Source: Cyanobacteriota bacterium
Lineage (GTDB): Bacteria > Cyanobacteriota > Cyanobacteriia > Pseudanabaenales > Pseudanabaenaceae
Assembly (NCBI GenBank): GCA_025356295.1
Contig: JANXUJ010000208.1
Span: 1-62,402, forward strand
Length of the DNA: 62,402 bases
Direction of reading: 5' to 3'
Shown here: piece by piece, positions 1-8,621 of the stretch
Position numbering within the stretch: position 1 is the stretch's first letter
How the letters are laid out: each line of letters opens with the position of its first letter
Program-made: the position numbers and the translations under genes
The notes under the pieces: generated by a model
The model's input: the letters and a program-made list of their open reading frames with translations, nothing else
The model's database searches: none
What the model was told of the DNA's origin: nothing

Positions 1-17
1 CCCACTCTTTTGTTTTT

Positions 18-1202
18 TTAATACGGATGATGTAAAGTAGCGCCTGACTCTGCATCAAAGCCATATAGTTTATTCAAGTCAAATCGCCAGAAAGTGCGAT
101 CGCCGATCTGCCAATGCTGTTCTAACCCAATATCCGCTGAGACTCTTGCCCTTAACTCGCCATCTGGCAATTTTAATAACACAATTGTCTCAGAACCAAG
201 CGCCTCGACTAACTCAACAGTGCCTTCGATATGAGCATTCTCCGCGATCGCAGGTTGCAAATCTTCAGGACGAAATCCTAAGGTAAAAGCGCGATCGCCT
301 TTGATTTGATTAGTTACTTGATTAATTATTTTATGAATTGATAAATCGTGAATTGAGATTTTATTAAGCAAACTTTCACCACTTAGATGTCCATTAGCAT
401 CAACATCTACAGCCAAATTTACAGCTAAGAAATTCATCGGTGGTGAACCCATAAACCCAGCCACAAATTGATTTGCAGGTTTGCGATAAATATTCAGTGG
501 CGTGTCCACTTGCTGAATATCACCTTTATTTAAAACTACAATTCGATCGCCCATAGTCATCGCTTCGACCTGATCATGGGTGACATAAATAGTCGTCACT
601 TGCAATTGCTTTTGCAACTGCACAATCTGCGATCGCGTGTCACTGCGAAGTTGAGCATCAAGATTAGATAACGGCTCGTCCATCAGAAAGACTTGAGGAT
701 TTCGAGCGATCGCTCTCCCTAAGGCAACTCGTTGTTTTTGTCCGCCCGATAATTCTTTGGGCTTGCGATCAAGCAAATGTGAAATTTGCAGAGACTCAGC
801 AACCTGTTGCACCCGTTGATCAATTTCAGCGCGTAGTTTTTTGGCGATCGGCAACCATGAAAACTTATGCGATCGCTGTCGTTTCAGACCAAAGGCAATA
901 TTGTTATAGACGGTCATGTGTGGATAGAGTGCATAGCTTTGAAACACCATCGCAATATCGCGTACCTTTGGCGGCAAATGATTAATTTGGCGATCGTTTA
1001 GATAGATTGAGCCGTCGGTTACTTCCTCCAGTCCAGCAATTAATCGGAGTAATGTACTCTTCCCGCAACCCGAAGGTCCTACCAAAACTAAAAACTCGCG
1101 ATCAGCAACTTCGAGGTTGATATCTCGAAGTACAGTATTCTCTCCAGATTTTTGTCCAAATTTTTTGGTAACACCACACAAACGAACGGGAGCCATCGCC
1201 AA
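18..1202 (-). CDS. ABC transporter ATP-binding protein, MalK/UgpC-type (CUT1 sugar/glycerol-3-phosphate importer ATPase)
   Basis: Walker A GPSGCGKST, signature LSGGQKQRVALGRA, Walker B VFLMDEP, C-terminal TOBE-like GFRPEDL. Confidence 0.93.
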   Translation of the reverse strand: MAMAPVRLCGVTKKFGQKSGENTVLRDINLEVADREFLVLVGPSGCGKSTLLRLIAGLEEVTDGSIYLNDRQINHLPPKVRDIAMVFQSYALYPHMTVYNNIAFGLKRQRSHKFSWLPIAKKLRAEIDQRVQQVAESLQISHLLDRKPKELSGGQKQRVALGRAIARNPQVFLMDEPLSNLDAQLRSDTRSQIVQLQKQLQVTTIYVTHDQVEAMTMGDRIVVLNKGDIQQVDTPLNIYRKPANQFVAGFMGSPPMNFLAVNLAVDVDANGHLSGESLLNKISIHDLSIHKIINQVTNQIKGDRAFTLGFRPEDLQPAIAENAHIEGTVELVEALGSETIVLLKLPDGELRARVSADIGLEQHWQIGDRTFWRFDLNKLYGFDAESGATLHHPY

Positions 1203-1231
1203 ATATCCTCAAAGTCGTCTGACTAAATCTT

Positions 1232-1272
1232 AAGCCTAGAAATGAAAAGCACCGCTTTTCATTTCTAGGCTT
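1232..1272. repeat. Perfect 19-bp palindrome, loop acc, in a divergent promoter region
   Basis: AAGCCTAGAAATGAAAAGC acc GCTTTTCATTTCTAGGCTT. Confidence 0.9.
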
Positions 1273-1410
1273 TACAAGAAATCGCTATGCCTTTAGAGAT
1301 AGTTGTTAAGGAATGTTACTTAGTTTCTTAGAGATGAGACTAAGTTGACCATGATCTTTTATGTTCAATATGTCTTGTAAATTACACAAATACAAGACCT
1401 TATTAATTAA

Positions 1411-1992
<582 letters not shown>

Positions 1993-2084
1993 TTAAAAGC
2001 TAGTAATTCGCTCGTTGCGATTTGCTCAAAAGGATTGAAATCAAGCTTACTGAATAAAAAGAATCCAATCTGGAGATTTAATAA

Positions 2085-2579
<495 letters not shown>

Positions 2580-2610
2580 TTGACGCTCATGGTAAGCGTC
2601 GCTTATCATA

Positions 2611-2657
2611 AAAAAAAGAAGAGAAGGTGTGCTTAGCACACCTTCTCTTCTTTTTTT
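2611..2657. terminator. Perfect 22-bp hairpin with T-tract, between cpeA and cpeY (terminator/attenuator)
   Basis: AAAAAAAGAAGAGAAGGTGTGC tta GCACACCTTCTCTTCTTTTTTT; preceded by a second small hairpin 2582-2600 and followed by CAGGGCaacGCCCTG at 2670-2684. Confidence 0.85.
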
Positions 2658-2760
2658 GTTTATAGGTCTCAGGGCAACGCCCTGCAATGGGTTTTAGATA
2701 TTTTTTTTCGCCTTGTTTTTGCGAGATAAAGACACTAGCGATTGATATAATTTGAAGATT

Positions 2761-4032
2761 ATGGATAAACGCTTTTATAGTTTTTTTAATCTGACCGAAG
2801 ATCAAGCGATCGCACTTTTAGACACACCTCAAGATCAAATCGGTGAAGAAGACTCGCGCTATATTGCTGCTTCTCATTTAATAAATTTTTCAACTGATAA
2901 ATCAATCGCGGCTCTAATTCGTGCTGTTCAGCAAACTGATGACGCGATGGATAATCGGATCGTGCGGCGGAAGTCAGTCGAGACATTAGGAAGACTGCAA
3001 GCATCATCGGCGTTACCTGTAATTTGTGAATGTTTAGCCGATCGTGATAACTATTTAGTCGAAAATGCAGTTTGGGCGATCGCGGAAATTGGCACAGATA
3101 ATGTGCAGATATTAGAAGAAATATCACAGTTATTAGATAAATCTGGACAGTCATATCGTGCGATCATTCAGACTCTCGCAAAGCTGGATTACCAACCAGC
3201 ATTAACCAAAATTCGCAAATTTGTTGATAACTCCGATATACCGCTAAGCAGCGCGGCGATCACCGCAGTTTGTCGGTTGACTCGAGATAATGCTCAAATG
3301 GATAAAGTTGTCGATCTGTTGCATAACAGCAATGTGATTGCTAGACGCTTATCGATTCAAGATTTAATTGATGCCAAATACTACGTTGCCATTCCTGATA
3401 TTTCCACCAGTCCCGTCTCCCTAGTTTTTCGATTGCGCGGGATCAGAATGTTAGGTGAGGAAGGGATTAAAGCGGGTGCGATCGCCTTCTCTGATGTGCA
3501 GCCTTATTTAGAAAAATCGTTGCGCGATCATCCCGATGATTTGATTTTGGTACATAGTTATGACGCTTTGCCAGCGCTTTCATTTTTGGTGCGAGAGCTA
3601 TACGAGACCAACTTTGGACGTTGCTATCTTGCCATCAAGACTATTCTGGAGAACTATGCTGATGTTGCACCTGAAGCTTTGTTTAATACTTATGCTGAAG
3701 AAGCGAACAATGACTATGGCGCTCATTTTCATGTGATGAAGTTATTTGGCTGGCTCAAGTATGCGCCTGCCTATGCTCTATTGATAGAAGCGTTGCATAA
3801 TAAACAGCCTCAGTTTCAAAAGTCACGCGCGGCGGCGGCGATCGCTCTTGCTGAGATCGGCGATATACGCGCTATTCCTGAAATCAAAGCTTGTCTCGAA
3901 GCCAAAATTTGGGATTTGAAGTACGCGGCTCTTTTAGCACTCGAAAAGTTTGGCGATCGCAGTGGCTATGAAATACTAGCCAACGACAGCGATTTGCTGA
4001 TTTACGAGAAAGTTAAAAGTTGCCACTTTTAG
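2761..4032 (+). CDS. cpeY: HEAT-repeat phycoerythrobilin lyase, CpeY-like
   Basis: 426-aa ORF (ATG at 2761, 423 aa) with HEAT-like repeats (ALPVICECLADRDNYLVENAVWAIAEIG), directly downstream of cpeBA. Confidence 0.82.
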   Translation: MDKRFYSFFNLTEDQAIALLDTPQDQIGEEDSRYIAASHLINFSTDKSIAALIRAVQQTDDAMDNRIVRRKSVETLGRLQASSALPVICECLADRDNYLVENAVWAIAEIGTDNVQILEEISQLLDKSGQSYRAIIQTLAKLDYQPALTKIRKFVDNSDIPLSSAAITAVCRLTRDNAQMDKVVDLLHNSNVIARRLSIQDLIDAKYYVAIPDISTSPVSLVFRLRGIRMLGEEGIKAGAIAFSDVQPYLEKSLRDHPDDLILVHSYDALPALSFLVRELYETNFGRCYLAIKTILENYADVAPEALFNTYAEEANNDYGAHFHVMKLFGWLKYAPAYALLIEALHNKQPQFQKSRAAAAIALAEIGDIRAIPEIKACLEAKIWDLKYAALLALEKFGDRSGYEILANDSDLLIYEKVKSCHF

Positions 4033-4074
4033 CCCTAAGTCTACGATTATATTTCTCTAGCTCAACTTTCCCCC

Positions 4075-4180
4075 TTAAGTAGCTAGGCACAATTAAATAT
4101 AAAACCCTAAAATCTATACCGCCCGCTATGCGGGCGGTATAGATTTTAGTTCTAGGTTTTTAATTATATCGGGGTACTCA
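4075..4180. repeat. MITE-like imperfect palindromic element, copy 1
   Basis: TTAAGTAGCTAGGCACAATTAAATATAAAACC...ATTATATCGGGGTACTCA flanking a perfect 19-bp core TAAAATCTATACCGCCCGC tat GCGGGCGGTATAGATTTTA (4108-4148); second copy at 20974. Confidence 0.75.
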
Positions 4181-5425
4181 GAATACTTTGCCAATTAGCG
4201 ATCGCCCCATGTAATTACTATTTCGAGCTTGAGAAGCGATCGCTTGATTATTTGCTATCCATTCCCAACTCGGATCGAAAAGAGTTGAGAGTTTTGGTGT
4301 TGCCATACCTAGACATTTCGCAGGATTGCTGCTTAGCGATCGCCAAAGTTCAGTTGCGGTTAATAATCCTGTGACAACTAAGTTTTGCCACAGGACAGGA
4401 ATTGCAAATTCTAAGCCGATCGCGCCTGTTGGTGCGACTTCAAAGGGAACGACTTTTTCTTCATAAGCATAGGGAGTATGATCGATCGCAATGCTATCAA
4501 TTGCACCTGATTTGATACCCGCAATTAACGCCATGCGATCACTTTCACTGCCGAGTGGCGGGCTTAGGCGCAGGTTGGGATCGTAGGTATCAAGATCGCG
4601 ATCGCAATGGCAGAGATGCAACCAAGTTGTACTAGCGGTAATTGGCAATCCATCATTTTTAGCTTGAGCGATTAGTTCTACACTTTGAGCGCTAGAGATT
4701 CGCATAAAATGGGTTGTCGCTCTAGTCAAACGGACTAATTCGATGAGGGACGCGAGTGCGGTAGTTTCGGCAGCCGCAGGATAACCTGTCATCCCATATT
4801 GCAGTGACCATTTACCTTCACGGATTACGCCACCATTTGCCAATTCAGGATTTTGAGGGAACAAGGCGATCGCTTTGCCGAGTGGTCTGATATATTCCAT
4901 CGCGCGGCGAACTAACAAGAGATTAGCTAGCGGTTTGCCATCGGTAAAGCCGATTACAGACTCAGCAAGTTCTGCTATGTCGGTGAGTTGTTTGCCTTCT
5001 AAACTCTTAGTAATTGCGCCCCAGGGTTGGAGTATATCGCCATGTTTGCGGCTGATATGGCGCCAAAATTCTAGAGCCGCAATATCATCGATTGGTGGTT
5101 GAGTATTTGGCAAAATTCCCACATTAGCAAAACCACCATTTTTAGCAGATTGAATCAGTTCTGTAATAGTTTCTCTAGATTCATGCCCTGGTTCACCACT
5201 GGTACTATAAAGATCGATCGCTCCAGTTCCTAAAACAACGCCCGAGCGCTCATAAACATTTGTTTGTGCAGGGATTTGGGTTTGATCAAAATCAAGATGA
5301 ATCTGGCGATCGCGATCAACAAATACATCAGCAAAAGTTTTTGTGATAGTTGACGATAAATCTGGATCAAGAATGCATACTTGCTTGAAAAGAATTGGAT
5401 ACGCGATGGGATTTTCTAAAGGCAT
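4178..5425 (-). CDS. pyrC: Dihydroorotase / dihydroorotase-like amidohydrolase
   Basis: GAIDLYSTSGEPGHESRETI, IAIDHTPYAYEEK, NPAKCLGM. Confidence 0.85.
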   Translation of the reverse strand: MPLENPIAYPILFKQVCILDPDLSSTITKTFADVFVDRDRQIHLDFDQTQIPAQTNVYERSGVVLGTGAIDLYSTSGEPGHESRETITELIQSAKNGGFANVGILPNTQPPIDDIAALEFWRHISRKHGDILQPWGAITKSLEGKQLTDIAELAESVIGFTDGKPLANLLLVRRAMEYIRPLGKAIALFPQNPELANGGVIREGKWSLQYGMTGYPAAAETTALASLIELVRLTRATTHFMRISSAQSVELIAQAKNDGLPITASTTWLHLCHCDRDLDTYDPNLRLSPPLGSESDRMALIAGIKSGAIDSIAIDHTPYAYEEKVVPFEVAPTGAIGLEFAIPVLWQNLVVTGLLTATELWRSLSSNPAKCLGMATPKLSTLFDPSWEWIANNQAIASQARNSNYMGRSLIGKVF

Positions 5426-5449
5426 AACAAAAACAACAAATGACTTCTT

Positions 5450-6505
5450 TTATTGAACAATATTAAGCGATCGCTGATTTTGGTAATAACTGCGCCATTG
5501 CCATTTGCCTTGTGCGTCTACAGTAGGTGTAAACACCCGCACATCGAGGGAATTCAACCCAATTTCCTGCACAACAATTTCAGGATAGCGATCGCCATTT
5601 AGTTCCTGAATCCCACATAGCGCGTAACTACTCACGCTGTCATTGATATATGAAAGCGCCCGCGTATGCGTCAAAATTGGCTCAGCATTCCATTCACCAC
5701 TTTCAGATTTTTTTAACATCACTAACATGCTGTACTCTTGACGCTCTAGGACTGGACGCGACAAAAATTCTTTCCAGAGTTGCGGATCAAATCCCGCAGG
5801 ACGGATCGGATTATCAAGACGCAGCCCAGCAATTATTTCAGGTTGATTATCGCCATCAAGATCAGCACATACTAACGAAGCGATCGCTACTTGTGAGACC
5901 GCGACTTGACTTGCACCAAGTTTGACAAATAAATTGCGTGATTTGTCCAGCACCAGCGGCTGAATTTTATTAGGACAATTGAAGAAGTAAGTGCGATCGC
6001 TTTGATTTGGGCTTTGACTATTATTCAGGCGATCGCTTGCCACGATCGTTAAATTTGATTGACGCAATACCGTAGGATCAAGCCCTTTCGCTGGTTGATT
6101 TTTATCTCCTTCAACCTGTACTTTAAAACTAGCGATCGCCCCAAAAGCATCAGAACCACGCACCTCACTAACTTGAAACATTCCCAGCGGTTTCCCAAAC
6201 TGCATCAACGAAAACTTGCTGCCCACAGGAATTGATTGGATCACCCGATCCAAACTACCTAAACTTTCTACCAGATCGGAAGGAACGATCCCTTCAATGG
6301 TTTTGCCATCAGGAGAAGCTTGGATAAACAAAAAAACAGGAATGGGCGACTTAGTCTCTTCAGGCTTTTTATTATTATTGGGACTAACGCAAGCATTTAG
6401 ACCAATGGCAATTCCTAAAATTACGCAAGACAAGGAATTCTGAATTTTTTTTCTGAATTGTCCAAATGGCATCATATGCAGGCAGTTTAGAAAGATTTTT
6501 CTCAC
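5450..6505 (-). CDS. Hypothetical lipoprotein (lipobox GLNAC)
   Basis: Signal sequence plus lipobox; FG-GAP/VCBS-like segments (CADLDGDNQPEIIAG, ELNGDRYPEIVV). Confidence 0.65.
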   Translation of the reverse strand: MRKIFLNCLHMMPFGQFRKKIQNSLSCVILGIAIGLNACVSPNNNKKPEETKSPIPVFLFIQASPDGKTIEGIVPSDLVESLGSLDRVIQSIPVGSKFSLMQFGKPLGMFQVSEVRGSDAFGAIASFKVQVEGDKNQPAKGLDPTVLRQSNLTIVASDRLNNSQSPNQSDRTYFFNCPNKIQPLVLDKSRNLFVKLGASQVAVSQVAIASLVCADLDGDNQPEIIAGLRLDNPIRPAGFDPQLWKEFLSRPVLERQEYSMLVMLKKSESGEWNAEPILTHTRALSYINDSVSSYALCGIQELNGDRYPEIVVQEIGLNSLDVRVFTPTVDAQGKWQWRSYYQNQRSLNIVQ

Positions 6506-6519
6506 TTAATAAATCAGTC

Positions 6520-6562
6520 AATAGAATATAAGTGGGTGCTTCGCGCACACTTATATTCTATT
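6520..6562. terminator. Hairpin downstream of mscL
   Basis: AATAGAATATAAGTGggtgcttcgcgcaCACTTATATTCTATT. Confidence 0.75.
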
Positions 6563-6565
6563 ATT

Positions 6566-6988
6566 CTATTTGGATTCCATTACTTCCGCTAAACGTTCGA
6601 CTGCCAAAGTCAAACGTTCTTGAGGATCGGGCTTGACTTCAACTACAGCTTCTTCACGTTGTTCTTTACGCTTTGCCACCTCAAAGGAACGAATAACCAA
6701 GAAAATCACAAAAGCAATAACTAAGAAATTAATCACCGCGGCAAGAAATACACCGTATTTAATTCCGTTGATTTGCAGCTTTGCCAAGTCTTCTACATTA
6801 GCAGCTTTAAGTGCAGGATTCAGCAGTACAGGAGTAATAATATCTTCGATTAAAGATGTGATGATTTTGCCAAAAGCACCACCAATGATCACCGCAACTG
6901 CTAAGTCGATCACATTGCCTTTGAAAATGAATGCTTGGAAGTCTCTAATAAATCCGCCAGCCGCACGTTTACCATTTTGCAAAGCCAT
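6566..6988 (-). CDS. mscL: Large-conductance mechanosensitive channel MscL
   Basis: GGFIRDFQAFIFKGNVIDLAVAVIIGGAFGKIITSLIEDIITP. Confidence 0.96.
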   Translation of the reverse strand: MALQNGKRAAGGFIRDFQAFIFKGNVIDLAVAVIIGGAFGKIITSLIEDIITPVLLNPALKAANVEDLAKLQINGIKYGVFLAAVINFLVIAFVIFLVIRSFEVAKRKEQREEAVVEVKPDPQERLTLAVERLAEVMESK

Positions 6989-7068
6989 AAAATAATTCTC
7001 CTAAAATCAAGTCTGGTTATAGTTAGCAACGCAAAGCACTGTTAACTATAACTTTAAATAAACAGGCT

Positions 7069-7497
7069 CTAATTATCAAGCTTTTGATCACGTTTTGCTG
7101 ATCGTGTTTCTTTACGTTCTGGATTATTTTTTAACCAAGGCATCGCGATCGCTTGATGGCGATATAACCGATACATCAAATACATACAGATCGCAAAATA
7201 ACCTGAAGTAAATGAGCCTTTAAGTAGTTCTGAAGTAACTTGCAATGTTTCGCCCTCAGTTGGCACACCGCCCATTGCCCCATAAGCGATCGCCCAAGTA
7301 ATCATTAAGGCGATCGCAACTTGGCTGACATCACGCACTTTGCGACTGCTTCTCTGTCGCACCAGTGCGATCGCAGAAGGAATCAGCCCAAATATCGGCA
7401 TCAAGCAAAAAAACATTTCCACTCGTTCTTTAGTCGAGTCACGAGAGATATGTTCAGGAGTTTCGATTTGGCGATCGCGCTTGAGGTAACGACTCAT
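7069..7497 (-). CDS. Small membrane protein, hypothetical
   Basis: ORF; likely start MSRYLKRDRQ at 7497; two or three hydrophobic segments. Confidence 0.6.
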   Translation of the reverse strand: MSRYLKRDRQIETPEHISRDSTKERVEMFFCLMPIFGLIPSAIALVRQRSSRKVRDVSQVAIALMITWAIAYGAMGGVPTEGETLQVTSELLKGSFTSGYFAICMYLMYRLYRHQAIAMPWLKNNPERKETRSAKRDQKLDN

Positions 7498-7513
7498 AAA
7501 TTTACCTTGGCTG

Positions 7514-7550
7514 CTATGACAATTGACCCAGCATAGGTCAATTGTCATAG
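7514..7550. repeat. Perfect 15-bp palindrome
   Basis: CTATGACAATTGACC cagcata GGTCAATTGTCATAG. Confidence 0.85.
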
Positions 7551-7633
7551 TTTATGACTGGGAGCAAATAAAATTCAGGTAATTCCACTAGATAACATTT
7601 ATCTTTTTGCAATGCGATCTCCTTAATTTCTGG

Positions 7634-7891
7634 CTATTCATAGTGTGACCATACAGAAACAACTCTGATAATTTTAGTTTCATCATTGACTGAATAAACT
7701 AAACGGTGCTTGATATTGATTCGCCTTGAGCAATATCCTTTCAAGTTGCCTGAAAGTTTTTCATAGGGAAGTTCATAAGGATTCTGCTTGAGAATTTCTA
7801 GTAAGGTTTTGAGATTAGAGTCCAAATTTGCAGACTTCAACTTTCTTGCCTCCTTAATCACATTTCGACTAAATTCAATCTTCCAATCCAT
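7634..7891 (-). CDS. Txe/YoeB-family toxin
   Basis: YoeB-like: MDWKIEFSRNVIKEARKLK...LLEILKQNPYELPYEKLSGNLKGYCSRRINIKHRLVYSV. Confidence 0.88.
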   Translation of the reverse strand: MDWKIEFSRNVIKEARKLKSANLDSNLKTLLEILKQNPYELPYEKLSGNLKGYCSRRINIKHRLVYSVNDETKIIRVVSVWSHYE

Positions 7892-8138
7892 TCAAGGCTC
7901 CTAGAAAATCATTTTCAGAAATCCAATCATCTGCTTGTTCGGCGGCTCTAATTGACTCAACTAGATTAGGAATAGACTGTAGATAGAGAGTTTCCTGTAT
8001 GCTTTCCCAATCAGATTTAGACAGGAGTACCGCGTCACCTTGCCGACTCGTAATAAATCTTGGTAAATGATCTTTGTTAACTTGCTCAACTAAGTTAAAA
8101 AATTTAGCTCGCGCTTCACTTGCGTTAAGAATTTTCAT
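7875..8138 (-). CDS. Phd/YefM-family antitoxin
   Basis: MKILNASEARAKFFNLVEQVNKDHLPRFITSRQGDAVLLSKSDWESIQETLYL; overlaps the toxin ORF. Confidence 0.88.
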   Translation of the reverse strand: MKILNASEARAKFFNLVEQVNKDHLPRFITSRQGDAVLLSKSDWESIQETLYLQSIPNLVESIRAAEQADDWISENDFLGALNGLED

Positions 8139-8193
8139 TGAGAAACTCAAACTCGTACAGTTTATAGTACCACTTTTTTTGTTAAAGCGATCG

Positions 8194-8428
8194 CTACTTT
8201 TGAGCATAAGAAATCAACAAATCGCACATTGTCTCTGTCAGTGGAATACCAGTTTCTATCTCTAACCAAAGATACTGTCCACAAGGAGAATATTATTTTC
8301 TTAGGAAATAATATTCTCCTTGTGGTGTAACCATAAAATCCATTGCACCACAAACTAGACCTTGCTTATTAAGGAAGTCAATACAGAACTTTTCGATAAA
8401 GACCCTTTCGTTTTCTAAAAAATTAGCA
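8194..8428 (-). pseudogene. Remnant of an ATP-grasp protein C-terminus, interrupted by a palindrome
   Basis: Reverse frame reads ENERVFIEKFCIDFLNKQGLVCGAMDFMVTPQGEYYFL-RK*YSPC-GQYLWLEIETGIPLTETMCDLLISYAQK*; in-frame stops at both the palindrome and upstream. Confidence 0.7.
8279..8325. repeat. Perfect 20-bp palindrome within the ATP-grasp remnant
   Basis: CCACAAGGAGAATATTATTT tcttagg AAATAATATTCTCCTTGTGG. Confidence 0.92.
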
Positions 8429-8621
8429 AATCATATCGGTGCTATTTTTCTCTTTGCTCATCATTACCTCTTTAACACTACAAAAAAATCAAGTTTGCAT
8501 TATTGGGGTTATCTTTGCGATCTTCAGCAATAGGCTACTATAGGAGACTAAGCGATTATGTAATCACCATAGCTAGCTTAATGCAAATTAAATTTCAGTA
8601 TAATTACTCAGGCAGAAGTGC

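Noticed and set aside
2587-3154. Minus-strand ORFs 2587-2805 and 2786-3154
   Set aside because: Antisense to the cpeA-cpeY spacer and the cpeY coding region; low-complexity K-rich product from the hairpin; no domain signature.
8162-8353. 63-aa minus ORF MWCNGFYGYTTRRILF...
   Set aside because: Wrong-frame reading of the ATP-grasp remnant and its palindrome; the homologous frame is a different one.
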